Assembly: GCA_963922415.1 (NCBI GenBank) | Contig: CAWUIP010000002.1 | Span: forward strand, 1-64,000 | DNA: 64,000 bases | Direction of reading: 5' to 3' | Source of the DNA: Aliishimia sp963922415 | GTDB lineage: Bacteria; Pseudomonadota; Alphaproteobacteria; Rhodobacterales; Rhodobacteraceae | In this document: positions 26,591 through 34,670 of the stretch, in pieces | How positions within the stretch are numbered: the stretch's first letter is position 1 | Layout of the letters: each line of letters begins with the position of its first letter | Made by a program: the position numbers and the translations under genes | Notes under the pieces: generated by a model | What the model was told of the DNA's origin: nothing | Seen by the model: the letters and a program-made list of their open reading frames with translations, nothing else | The model's database searches: none

Positions 26591-26636
26591 AAATAGAATG
26601 AGTATTCTTATTATATTTTTTTAAAGCCACGTCAAG
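26591..26636 (-). promoter_or_regulatory. Operator 2 and promoter of the GMC/GST/alkylsulfatase operon
   Basis: On the minus strand TTGACG (26631-26636) is followed by an A-rich stretch with TATAAT/AATAAG and then TAAGAATACTCATTCTATTT (26591-26610), identical to operator 1. The exact -10 is uncertain, because TATAAT lies only 14 bases from TTGACG while a 17-base spacer gives AATAAG. The dyad AGAAT-GAGT-ATTCT (26595-26608, plus strand) lies at or just below the -10, where a repressor would block initiation. Confidence 0.6.
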
Positions 26637-26640
26637 CAGG

Positions 26641-27400
26641 TTTGATGTTCGACGAATGCGTCTTTCGCAGAATCATCTGGTGCGGATTGACCGATGCGAG
26701 AGATTGCCAGCCCGGTCGCTGGGCAGGCCCGAGCAACGGCCACAAGCTCCGCGGTCAAAAAACCACTACCGTTCCCGAAAGCAGGACCTCTCTGACTGAC
26801 GTCGAAAACTGTAACCGGTGCTTGAACAAACCCTCGCGTATTGTGCGGCTTCCCGCAGCCATTTGGATCTGTTTCAGAATGTTGCTAAGCTTTAATCTCC
26901 GTACGTGTGCCGGAACAACTTCAAAGCTATCGATGGTATCCGAGGTTTATGGAGGAGTTCATTGATTTTTCATAAGCGTGCGCATGCAATTGCTGCAAAG
27001 GTCTCCTTTCCGCCGCTTCTGTGAAAAACAACATGTTGCGGGCGCGGAAAGTGGCGATCTATCCGGGGCGTCGGGCTTTTCGCGTTTGCTGCGGTGTGGG
27101 AAAGACCTTAGCCAGTTTGCGGAGGGTCGATGTCGTGGTGTTCTAGAACAACGTTTCTTTGCCGGCCCAAGGCGATCCGAGCAAGACTGTCTTCGCACGT
27201 TTCCACCACAGTACTCTGTTCATCGGTTAGGCAGAGTTCACCATTCAGCACCCGGCTCGCCTGATCAACATCGGCCCCAAGAAGATAAGCCACGAGTTTG
27301 GGGCCGAGATGTTTAGTGCTTGGAGGAAAGGTCGAAGTCACATTGGGTCGAATGTCCAGATTGTTAAAATGAATGCATGCCAATCACGACATCGTATTAG
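26641..27400. other. Stretch without a convincing gene between the GMC operon and the decay zone
   Basis: About 760 bases contain only short overlapping frames on both strands with no recognised motif, apart from a doubtful minus-strand frame listed separately. Composition is mixed and several stops break every frame. It looks like degraded DNA next to the insertion-sequence remnant. Confidence 0.5.
27108..27383 (-). CDS. Doubtful hypothetical protein or gene fragment
   Basis: A 91-residue frame with a protein-like central segment, KHLGPKLVAYLLGADVD followed by SRVLNGE and LTDEQSTVVE. This resembles the helix-turn-helix style of short Xre or ParS-like antitoxin domains, but the similarity is too weak to name a family. 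The frame ends abruptly in IDPPQTG and has no neighbour on the same strand. It may be the relic of a longer gene. Confidence 0.22.
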   Translation of the reverse strand: MACIHFNNLDIRPNVTSTFPPSTKHLGPKLVAYLLGADVDQASRVLNGELCLTDEQSTVVETCEDSLARIALGRQRNVVLEHHDIDPPQTG

Positions 27401-27447
27401 CCGACATTCGCTCCGGGTGCAGCATCTGTCATTATGGACTCAATGCC
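27401..27447. repeat. Copy B of the short dispersed intergenic repeat
   Basis: CCGACATTC, nine bases, then GCAGCATcTGtCAtTATGG and aCTCAAtGC (lower case marks differences), matching copy A at 1963-2013. GAGCGGTCATT at about 27497 recalls the AAGCGGTCATT that follows copy A. It lies directly before the IS5-type transposase remnant. Confidence 0.45.
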
Positions 27448-27552
27448 TACATCTGAGGCTCTTCGTCGGATGGTCGGTTCGCCGCTCTGAGCGGTCATTG
27501 CTTCGGCCGATTCCATTGGTGACGCCATCATGATTCAAGGGCGACGGGAGGG

Positions 27553-27930
27553 TTTTTCGTGTCGCAGGTGTTCTGGCTCGACCGGCAGCACCCACCTGAC
27601 GGTGCACCGAAGCGCGGCGGGCCTCTGAACGGGAGGACACGAGCACGCGGCATCGGTTGGCCCAAAGGTGGATTTAACCGCAAGCTACACGCGGTCCGAG
27701 ACGGGCGCGGGCGAGCTCGGACGTTCTTCCTTTTTGCTGGACACGTGAGCAAGGCACCCCGCCAACCGCGACCCCAACATAGATCGCAAGCGGCACCGCA
27801 TTGGGACCCTGTTCGCACGGCTGAACGGTTGGCGTTGTATCGCGACCGGCTATGATCGATGGGGTGAGCGGCTCCTGTCGGCACTCTGCATCGCTGTGGC
27901 CGTCATCCTCTGGCTATGGCGCCTGAGACC
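27553..27930 (+). pseudogene. Degenerate IS5-family transposase remnant
   Basis: The frame beginning MSQVFWLDRQH has the start typical of IS5 (IS427-like) transposases, then jumps to WPKGGFNRKLHAVRDGRGR, the conserved KGGxNTKLHAV segment, and FFLFAGHVS. About 50 codons further on, in a different frame, WRCIATGYDRWGERLLSALC and VILWLW match the C-terminus (RRIATRYDR...ICIAATVIFWL in intact copies). The part between the N-terminus and the catalytic core is missing and at least one frameshift is present, so it is inactive. Terminal inverted repeats were not identified. Confidence 0.7.
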
Positions 27931-28345
27931 TGAGCGGTTTGATGTGGGAGGCCGGTGTCAACCGGCACTCAGAGCGCCGTAGGGGTGGCTTGAGGCCGCT
28001 CACCTGGCGCGCGTAGGCGTCAGCATCAAACCACCCATACGAGGTTTGCACCAGGCCTTCGGTGTTGAGGTCCCAGTCTTCCCATCCTTGGACCTTTAAT
28101 GGTTTGCCCGTTCCCGTATCGTGGCCCACGAACGTCCATAGAAAGAGGACGTGATGGCCGGACACGCGCACGTCATCGCAGGATAACGCCAGATCGGGGA
28201 CATCTTTGAAAAAGCCTGCCGCCATGTCCCGCACGCGGTCGCGGCCGGCCCAAGGCTCGCCCCGGTTCATCGTAATCGTGCCGTCTTGGGCGTAAAAGCT
28301 GGCGACCGCCGCGGGTGACTTCGCGTTCCAGGCGGTGGTATAGGC
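27914..28345 (-). pseudogene. 5'-truncated SnoaL/NTF2-like protein gene
   Basis: The minus strand encodes an NTF2-like fold: AYTTAWNAKSPAAVASFYA (from about 28342), then ITMNRGEPWAGRDRVRDMAAGFF, DLALSCDDVRVSGHHVLFLWTF and GWFDADAYARQ. Upstream of AYTTAW the frame reaches a stop without any start codon, so the beginning is lost; only an internal ATG (28270) remains. The last 28 codons have no family character and run into the insertion-sequence remnant. SnoaL-like proteins are small cyclases, isomerases or hydrolase partners. Confidence 0.6.
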
Positions 28346-28349
28346 GGTT

Positions 28350-28917
28350 GCGGTTGAGCCGCAGGTGTTTGATCTTTTGCAGTTTCTGATCGGTCATGCG
28401 GGTGAGCTTGTGTCGCGCGATCGGCTGATCGACGCGGTGTGGCAGGGTCGGATTGTGTCGGATGCGGCCATCAGCGCCTGTGTCGCTGCGGCGTGCGTCC
28501 GGGGGCAAGCGGCACCGAGCAGATGTTCGGCATGATTGAAGAGGCGTGGGATAAGCCCGACAGCAGCTTTATGCTCGCCTATTCGCTTTGTACTTCCCCG
28601 AGGGGCCGTTGGATCTGGCCAAGGACAGTGTCGAGATCATGCATACCCCGTGCTCGGCCCAAAACATGCTGAAGATGCGTGCGGCGCTCAATGCGGCCTC
28701 GGTGGTAGACCTGCTGCCGCTTGTGGCTTGTCCGACCTTGGTCATTCATGGGCGCCAGGATTGGATTCATCCGCTAGATCAAGCGCGTCAGCTGGCGGAA
28801 GGCCTACCGGATGCCGCGCTTTTGGTGCTTGAGTCTGCCAATCATGTGCCGATGCCGGGCAGCCGGGATTGGGACGGGTTTGTCGAGGCGGCGGTTCAGT
28901 TTTTGAACGCCAGTTAG
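28350..28917 (+). pseudogene. Broken winged-helix plus alpha/beta-hydrolase fusion gene
   Basis: The plus strand first encodes VEPQVFDLLQFLIGHAGELV and DRLIDAVWQGRIVSDAAIS, the DNA-binding Trans_reg_C winged helix, then stops in a foreign frame near 28530. A second frame has EQMFGMIEEAWDKPDSSFM, and after a frameshift near 28590 a third gives LYFPEGPLDLAKD through PTLVIHGRQDWIHPL to ANHVPMPGS, the C-terminal half of an alpha/beta hydrolase with its Asp and His. Intact proteins of this type join both domains, so roughly the middle 150-200 codons are deleted, and the 5' end is missing as well. Confidence 0.65.
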
Positions 28918-29010
28918 GCAGCATGCGCGAGAGGTGCGGTCAGGTCGCAGGGCGCGTCGGATGTTGCGTCTGCGCCTTGGGCTGCAATGCAACGCGAAAG
29001 GCCGCACCGC

Positions 29011-29829
29011 CTAGGATGCGCTGCACCCGTTGACGTCCACGGCGTAGTTTTTGCCCAAGACAGTGATCCGAATGCCGGAGCGGTCAACCACTAGCGGTCC
29101 TGCATCGAAGCGCATCATTTCGGCCACGACGGTCAGTGTGGACCCCTTACGCTGTGTTTTCGCTTCGGACACCCAGATATCCGGCAGTCCAGCTTCTATG
29201 ACCGCTTCTTCGGTGCCACCGGTTGGGGGCAGCACGAGTTCAGCCTCGACGCGCAAACCATCCTCTGATGGGCTAAGCCGACACCGCGCGGTGCGCACAC
29301 CAGCTTCTTCGCGGGAATAGGGCTGTGCCGCGAGGGCTGCGACCAGTTCTGGTGCGCGGGCGTCGCTGTCTGGCGCCAGGGTCGCGTCAAAGCGGATGCT
29401 GGCCGGCACGCAGATGTCAGAGCAGACGCCAAGGTCCATGCGGCCCCGCAATCGCACCGGCTCACCGGCCTTTCGCGGGGTGACATCCAGCGGCAGGACC
29501 ACGCGGCCGCCGTAGCCGACCGACCGCATGCCCGACTCCCAGAACACGATGGGCGCTGGCCAGAGGACGCGTACGCTGTCGACGTTGCGCGCACGTTTCC
29601 AGTCAAAACTGGGGGGAATGCCCGCGTCGCCGGGGCTGCGCCAATAGGTCTTCCATCCCGGCGCAAGCGATATTTCAAGCCCGGCCATATGGCGCCCCTC
29701 TGCCGTGACCCAGCCAGAGACGATGCGGTGCGACAATGCGCCGTCCAAGATGTCTTGGGCGCGCGAAAAGGTCGGCGCGACGATAAGTAAACAGGCGAAA
29801 AGGGCTGCGATACCGCGGGATATGGGCAT
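29011..29829 (-). CDS. DsbD-alpha-like periplasmic thiol-disulfide protein
   Basis: A 272-residue exported protein with a signal peptide (about residues 1-24, SRA-Q cleavage). The body resembles the N-terminal immunoglobulin-like domain of DsbD and the related DsbC domain (PF11412 type): WKTYWRSPGDAGIPPSFDW, then the redox motif CSDIC around residues 135-140. It lacks the membrane and C-terminal thioredoxin domains of full DsbD. It probably relays reducing power to periplasmic targets such as cytochrome c or copper proteins. It is divergent from the YqgE gene, a combination common in Rhodobacterales. Confidence 0.8.
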   Translation of the reverse strand: MPISRGIAALFACLLIVAPTFSRAQDILDGALSHRIVSGWVTAEGRHMAGLEISLAPGWKTYWRSPGDAGIPPSFDWKRARNVDSVRVLWPAPIVFWESGMRSVGYGGRVVLPLDVTPRKAGEPVRLRGRMDLGVCSDICVPASIRFDATLAPDSDARAPELVAALAAQPYSREEAGVRTARCRLSPSEDGLRVEAELVLPPTGGTEEAVIEAGLPDIWVSEAKTQRKGSTLTVVAEMMRFDAGPLVVDRSGIRITVLGKNYAVDVNGCSAS

Positions 29830-29963
29830 AGTCAGCTACATGCGGGATCGGCGTTGAAATGCCAAGTCACGTCTGCGCCAGCTTCTGTGACGACGATTGA
29901 TACTTGATTGCCTGCGCCGTTGAGCGGATGTTGGAGGTGTGCCGAGGAAGGACACTGACCCGC

Positions 29964-30533
29964 GTGAGTGACACACATCTGGATCTGACCGGCTCTTTGT
30001 TGATCGCCATGCCCAGCATGAGCGACATGCGGTTTTCGCAATCTGTCGTGTATCTCTGCGATCACTCGTCCAAGGGCGCGATGGGGTTGATCATCAATAA
30101 GCCTGCAGCGGACATGAGTTTTCAGGAGCTTTTGGAGCAGTTGGAGATTGAGCCTTCGGCGGATGTGTCTGATGTGACTGTGTTTTTCGGAGGTCCTGTC
30201 GAAACGGGGCGGGGCTTCGTCTTGCACTCGACGGAGTACGAGTCTGATCTGCGCACGTTGCGGGTGCAAGATGGGATTGCGTTGACGCCGACGTTGGACG
30301 TTTTGGAGGATATCGCGTCAGGGCACGGGCCGGAGCGTGTGATGATGATGTTGGGTTACGCAGGGTGGGGGCCTGGGCAATTGGAAGGGGAGCTGGCGCA
30401 GAATGGCTGGCTGACGCATCCCGGCACGCCCGATTTGGTCTTTGACGTGCCGGCGCTTGAAAAATGGGCACAGTCACTGGAGCTGATGGGCGTCGATCCT
30501 GCGGTTCTGTCGGTTGCTGCGGGAACGGCCTAG
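29964..30533 (+). CDS. YqgE/AlgH family protein (DUF179)
   Basis: A 189-residue cytosolic protein with the family signature: LTGSLLIAMPSM at the N-terminus, VVYLCDHSSKGAMGLIINKP, VFFGGPVETGRGFVLH, and MMMLGYAGWGPGQLEGE, ending before the C-terminal helix. The biochemical function of YqgE/AlgH is not established. I chose the GTG at 29964 because the family begins a few residues before LTGSLLIAMP and GGAAGGA lies upstream, although 12 bases away; an in-frame ATG at 29928 is possible. It converges with the tsaC-like gene with four bases between the stop codons. Confidence 0.88.
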   Translation: MSDTHLDLTGSLLIAMPSMSDMRFSQSVVYLCDHSSKGAMGLIINKPAADMSFQELLEQLEIEPSADVSDVTVFFGGPVETGRGFVLHSTEYESDLRTLRVQDGIALTPTLDVLEDIASGHGPERVMMMLGYAGWGPGQLEGELAQNGWLTHPGTPDLVFDVPALEKWAQSLELMGVDPAVLSVAAGTA

Positions 30534-30537
30534 GCGC

Positions 30538-31470
30538 TTAGGGCCGTGGGGCTGCGGCGCGGCGCAATCTGTCATTGATGGCGACGCCAAGGCCTGTGTC
30601 CGGTATGGGGGCCACCGCGATGGGGCGGCCCTGCGCGTCCGCCCAGTGAAGGAGCGCGAAGAGGTTCGCGGCCGCCTCCTTTAAGTCAGCGGTGGAGGAG
30701 AGGCTGCGGCCGCCCGCGATGGCCCCAAACCCTAACAGGAGTTCGTCCGGCGCGGCTTGGGTTGCATTCAGGCGCAATGCGGCGCTGGGTGCGTAATGTG
30801 ACGCGAGTTGCCCCGGCGCGGTGACGTCTTGAGTTGGCGGGGCGAGGGGTTGGCCTAAAACGGCTTCTATTTCAATCTGGTCGAGACCGCCTGGGCGCAA
30901 GAGGCGTGGCGTATCGGCCAGACCGATGATTGTGCTTTCGACTCCGACGTCGGACGCCCCGCCGTCCAACACTGCATCGATTGCGCCGGACAGTCCTGCC
31001 AAAACGTGGTCGGCTTGGGTCGCGCTGATCTTGCCAGAGGGGTTGGCCGAGGGTGCCGCCACTGGGCGGTCTGCGGCCTTGAGAAGAGCCTGCGCCACAG
31101 GGTGGGCTGGGCAGCGGATGGCCAGGGTCGACAGGCCCGCTGTCGCCAGTTGGGAGATCTTAGCGCTGGGCTTGAGAGGCAATACCAGCGTGAGCGGGCC
31201 GGGCCAGAAGGCCTGCGCCAAGGCCTCGGCTTGATCCGACCAGGTGACATAAGCCTGCGCGGCGTCGGCGTCGGGGACGTGCACGATCAACGGGTTAAAG
31301 CTGGGCCGCGCCTTGGCGGCGTAGATGCCCGCCACCGCTGTGTCGGACGTGGCGTCGGCGCCCAGGCCATAGACCGTTTCGGTTGGGAACGCGACGCAGC
31401 CGCCGCGCCGGATCAGCGTTGCGGCGGCATCGATCCCAGAGTGGTCAGGCGCCAGGCGTGCGGTGATCAT
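30538..31470 (-). CDS. tsaC: L-threonylcarbamoyladenylate synthase (Sua5-type)
   Basis: A 310-residue protein with the YrdC domain in residues 1-200 (GGCVAFPTETVYGLGADATSD, KARPSFNPLIVHV, PAPSANPSGKISAT) and the C-terminal Sua5 domain, where APGQLASHYAP is typical. It makes threonylcarbamoyl-AMP from threonine, bicarbonate and ATP for the universal t6A37 tRNA modification. The two-domain form corresponds to Sua5 rather than to the short E. coli TsaC. Start MITARLAP is preferred; an ATG-less extension upstream lies between genes. Confidence 0.9.
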   Translation of the reverse strand: MITARLAPDHSGIDAAATLIRRGGCVAFPTETVYGLGADATSDTAVAGIYAAKARPSFNPLIVHVPDADAAQAYVTWSDQAEALAQAFWPGPLTLVLPLKPSAKISQLATAGLSTLAIRCPAHPVAQALLKAADRPVAAPSANPSGKISATQADHVLAGLSGAIDAVLDGGASDVGVESTIIGLADTPRLLRPGGLDQIEIEAVLGQPLAPPTQDVTAPGQLASHYAPSAALRLNATQAAPDELLLGFGAIAGGRSLSSTADLKEAAANLFALLHWADAQGRPIAVAPIPDTGLGVAINDRLRRAAAPRP

Positions 31471-31607
31471 TTGTCCTCGTGACGCGGCGTTTTGGTTGTG
31501 CGCCGCCCGTGCAGGCGACAAGCATGGTCGTGCGCGCGGGCATATCTGTTGGCTCCCCCTTTGCCAAGATGCGTGGCGCGCGCCCCGAGATTTAAGGAGA
31601 TTGCCGC

Positions 31608-33320
31608 ATGCCGTTTCGCGCCCCCGTTGATGATTACACCTTCACGTTGTCGCATTTGGTCGGGTTTCACCAAGTCGCCGAAACCGAGCGGTTCGCAGAC
31701 GCGACGCCTGACACGGTTGCGGCGGTTCTGACCGAGGCGGGCAAGCTCTGCGAAGACGTGCTGGCCCCGTTGCAGCGCCCGGGCGACTTGCATCCTGCGC
31801 ATTTGGAAAACGGTGTTGTGCGCACCTCGCCCGGCTATGCGGAAGGCTACCAGGCCATTGCAGAGGGCGGTTGGGTCGGGATTGCCGCTGATCCTGAGTA
31901 TGGCGGCATGGGTCTGCCGATGGCGGTCACGGCTTCGGTGAACGAGATGATGTCGGCGGCGTGCTTGTCGCTGCAACTGGCGCCCCTCATGAGCCAGGGG
32001 CAGATCGAAGCGCTGGAGCATCACGCGAGCGACGCGATCAAAGAGCTGTACTTGCCCAGGCTGATTTCGGGCGAGTGGACGGGCACGATGAACCTGACCG
32101 AGCCGCAGGCCGGGTCGGATGTGGGGGCGCTCTCGTCCAAAGCGGTCGACAATGGCGACGGGACCTACGCGATCACGGGGCAGAAGATTTACATCTCGTG
32201 GGGCGATAACGACTTTGCCGAAAACGTGTGCCACTTGGTGCTAGCACGGCTGCCCGATGCACCGCCCGGCACGAAGGGGATCAGCCTGTTCCTGGTGCCC
32301 AAGCGGCTGCCCGATGAGAACGGCAATGCGGGCGTGGCCAATAGCCTGAAGGTGGTCAGCCTGGAACATAAGATGGGCCTGCACGGCTCGCCCACCTGCG
32401 TGATGTCCTATGAGGGTGCGACGGGCTGGATGGTTGGGCCCGAGCAGGGCGGCATGGCGGCCATGTTCACGATGATGAACAACGCGCGTTTGGGCGTTGG
32501 CGGGCAGGGCATCGGCGTGGCGGAGGGGGCCTATCAGCACGCGCTGGCCTATGCGCTGGACCGGCGGCAGGGGCGCCCCATGTTCGAGGGCGGCACCGGC
32601 ACGATCCTGGATCACGCCGATGTGCGCCGGATGCTGATGCATATGAAGGCCGAGACTTTCGCCGCGCGCGCCATTGGCCTCGCCTGCGCGGTGGCCATCG
32701 ACATGGGCACCGCCACGGGCGACGCGAAGTGGAAGGCGCGGGCCGCCCTGCTGACGCCGATTGCCAAGGCGTTCGGCACCGATATCGGCCATGAAGTGGC
32801 ACAGATGGGTATCCAGGTGCATGGCGGCATGGGCTTCGTCGAAGAGACGGGGGCCGCGCAATTTGCCCGCGATGTACGCGTAACCTCGATCTATGAGGGC
32901 ACCAATGGGATCCAGGCGATGGACCTTGTGGCGCGCAAGATGATGGATGAGGGCGAAGCGGCCCTGGCCATCCTGGAAGAGATCGAGGCGGATGCAGAGG
33001 CGGCTAAGGCCAAGCTGCCCGATCTGGCCGAGCCTGTGTGGCAAGCGGCGGAAAACCTGCGGGAAACCACCGAGTGGATGATCGGCGTGAACCACCGTGT
33101 ACGCTTTGCCGGTGCGGTGCCTTACTTGCGGGCCTTTGCCCGTGTGCTGGGCGCGCGGATGCATCTGATGGCCGCACTTCATGATGATCAAGGGCACCGC
33201 GCCAAGCTTGCGCGGTTTTACATCACGCGCTTGCTGCCCGAGCATTCGGCACTCTTGACCCAAGCGCGGGCCGGTGATTTTGACGTCTATGCGTTGGAAC
33301 CGGACGAGTTTGCGGCCTGA
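31608..33320 (+). CDS. Acyl-CoA dehydrogenase with C-terminal extension (DmdC-like)
   Basis: A 570-residue FAD acyl-CoA dehydrogenase. MNLTEPQAGSDVGAL (about 162-176) and the KIYISWGDND flavin segment are typical, with the catalytic-Glu region near IYEGTNGIQAMDLV (about 428-441), and a C-terminal domain of about 120 residues seen in the long family that includes 3-methylmercaptopropionyl-CoA dehydrogenase DmdC. AAGGAGA precedes the ATG. The next gene starts on the stop codon (TGATG), so the MBL hydrolase is translationally coupled. Assignment to DMSP demethylation is not justified by the neighbours; fatty or branched acyl-CoA substrates are equally possible. Confidence 0.87.
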   Translation: MPFRAPVDDYTFTLSHLVGFHQVAETERFADATPDTVAAVLTEAGKLCEDVLAPLQRPGDLHPAHLENGVVRTSPGYAEGYQAIAEGGWVGIAADPEYGGMGLPMAVTASVNEMMSAACLSLQLAPLMSQGQIEALEHHASDAIKELYLPRLISGEWTGTMNLTEPQAGSDVGALSSKAVDNGDGTYAITGQKIYISWGDNDFAENVCHLVLARLPDAPPGTKGISLFLVPKRLPDENGNAGVANSLKVVSLEHKMGLHGSPTCVMSYEGATGWMVGPEQGGMAAMFTMMNNARLGVGGQGIGVAEGAYQHALAYALDRRQGRPMFEGGTGTILDHADVRRMLMHMKAETFAARAIGLACAVAIDMGTATGDAKWKARAALLTPIAKAFGTDIGHEVAQMGIQVHGGMGFVEETGAAQFARDVRVTSIYEGTNGIQAMDLVARKMMDEGEAALAILEEIEADAEAAKAKLPDLAEPVWQAAENLRETTEWMIGVNHRVRFAGAVPYLRAFARVLGARMHLMAALHDDQGHRAKLARFYITRLLPEHSALLTQARAGDFDVYALEPDEFAA

Positions 33321-34360
33321 TGCCAGACACCGCGATTGGGATCCGCTATCCGTTTGAGGATCCGCCAGAGCATGGGGCCGCGATCGAAGTGGCCGAAGGG
33401 GTCCTGTGGACGCGCCTTCCGCTGCCGATGAAGCTGGATCATGTGAACATCTATGCGCTGGATGATGGCGATGGGTGGACGGTGATCGATACGGGCTTTG
33501 CCTCGGGCAAGACCAAGGGTCTGTGGCAGGAGTTCATCGCGGGCCCCTTGGGCGGGCGGCCGGTGAACCGGGTGATCGTGACCCATCACCATCCCGACCA
33601 CGTAGGCCTAGCGGGTTGGTTTCAGACCGAGCATGGCGCGGAGTTACTGACCACGCGCACAGCCTGGCTGATGGCGCGGATGCTGACGCTGGATGTGCAA
33701 TCCGAGATGACGCCCGAGACCGAGGCGTTTTACGTCGGCGCCGGCATGTCCGAAGAGATCCTGACCAAGCGCAAGGCCGAGCGCCCGTTCAACTTTGGGG
33801 ACATCGTGGCCCCCTTGCCGGTGGGCTACACGCGGCTGCAAGAGGGCGATGTGATCGAGATTGGCGGGCGGACCTGGGACGTGCGCATGGGCAACGGGCA
33901 CGCGCCCGAACATGCGACGTTCTGGAGCCGGGACGATGATTTAATCCTGGCGGGCGATCAGCTTTTGCCGTCGATCAGCCCCAATATTGGCGTCTACGCG
34001 ACCGAGCCGATGGCCGACCCGTTGCAAGACTGGCTGGACGCGTGTGAGCGGTTTCAACCCCTTGCGCGAGAGGAACACTTTGTGTTGGGGGGGCATAAGC
34101 TGCCCTTCACCGGCCTTCCAACGCGGCTGCGGCAGCTCATTGATAACCATCACGGCGGGTTGACGCGGCTTTTGGACTACATCGACACGCCAAAATCCGC
34201 CGCCGAATGCTTTGCGCCGCTCTTTAAACGGACGATTGGCGAGGGTGAGTATGGTTTGGCGCTGGTGGAGGCGGTGGCGCATCTGAGCCACCTCTATCAG
34301 CACGGCCAAGCCACGCGCGACCGCCGTGATGATGGGGCTTGGGTCTATCAGCGGGCTTAA
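33320..34360 (+). CDS. MBL-fold metallo-hydrolase coupled to acyl-CoA dehydrogenase
   Basis: A 346-residue metallo-beta-lactamase-fold protein with HHHPDH (H89, H91, D93, H94), the HAPEHATFW His and the DDLILAGDQLLPSISPNIG Asp, and a C-terminal winged-helix-like segment (about 270-340) as in LACTB2-type proteins. LACTB2-like members act as RNases or thioesterase/glyoxalase-like hydrolases. The overlap with the acyl-CoA dehydrogenase gene suggests a thioester or acyl hydrolase role. It converges with the DUF6356 gene, sharing the bases TTAA. Confidence 0.8.
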   Translation: MPDTAIGIRYPFEDPPEHGAAIEVAEGVLWTRLPLPMKLDHVNIYALDDGDGWTVIDTGFASGKTKGLWQEFIAGPLGGRPVNRVIVTHHHPDHVGLAGWFQTEHGAELLTTRTAWLMARMLTLDVQSEMTPETEAFYVGAGMSEEILTKRKAERPFNFGDIVAPLPVGYTRLQEGDVIEIGGRTWDVRMGNGHAPEHATFWSRDDDLILAGDQLLPSISPNIGVYATEPMADPLQDWLDACERFQPLAREEHFVLGGHKLPFTGLPTRLRQLIDNHHGGLTRLLDYIDTPKSAAECFAPLFKRTIGEGEYGLALVEAVAHLSHLYQHGQATRDRRDDGAWVYQRA

Positions 34361-34563
34361 CTGCGGCTTTGCATTTGCGCGTGCAGGCGTTTGATCGCGT
34401 TGGAGGCGGTTTTCTCGCAGAGCGCGGGCACCACGGCGTGGATCAACGCGGCACTGGCCGCCCAAAAGAGCGTTCCCGAGAAGCTAAGCGCCACGCCCAT
34501 GTGCTGCGCATAAGTTTCGCCGACTTGGGCGGGGTGGTCCGTGAACGGGGCGGCAAGGCGCAT
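34357..34563 (-). CDS. DUF6356 family small protein
   Basis: A 68-residue protein: MRLAAPFTDHPAQVGETYAQHM, then a hydrophobic helix with FWAASAALIHAVVPALC and a basic tail. The FTDHPAxVGExYxxH start matches the DUF6356 family, small membrane-associated proteins of alphaproteobacteria without known function. AAGGAGA precedes the ATG at 34563, which decides this start over longer frames. Confidence 0.7.
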   Translation of the reverse strand: MRLAAPFTDHPAQVGETYAQHMGVALSFSGTLFWAASAALIHAVVPALCEKTASNAIKRLHAQMQSRS

Positions 34564-34633
34564 CGGGGATCTCCTTGAGTGTGTGTTGGTGGAAAGATAC
34601 ACTTCGGCTCGCGTGAGTGTGTCCCAAAGTGAA

Positions 34634-34670
34634 TTGCAGTTGGGCATATGTGTGGGATATCATCCCATAC
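34634..34670 (+). promoter_or_regulatory. Promoter and dyad directly in front of the AsnC/Lrp gene
   Basis: The perfect dyad TGGGAT-ATC-ATCCCA (34653-34667) ends three bases before the ATG. TATCAT (34658-34663) inside it is a good -10, with a weak TTGCAG (34634-34639) 18 bases upstream as -35. Transcription would then begin at about 34670, at the start codon, giving a leaderless message. Autoregulation by the encoded protein is likely but inferred. Confidence 0.5.

Noticed and set aside
29832..30269. 145-codon minus-strand frame opposite the YqgE gene
   Set aside because: The sense strand has the complete YqgE/AlgH signature; the minus frame has no motif and no ribosome binding site.
32241..33263. 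340-codon minus-strand frame opposite the acyl-CoA dehydrogenase gene
   Set aside because: Sense strand carries intact acyl-CoA dehydrogenase signatures; the antisense product is rich in His, Arg and Gln with no fold.
31608..33320. Naming the acyl-CoA dehydrogenase dmdC for DMSP catabolism
   Set aside because: Only family resemblance supports it. No dmdB, dmdD or other DMSP gene is nearby, so a specific name would be overreach.
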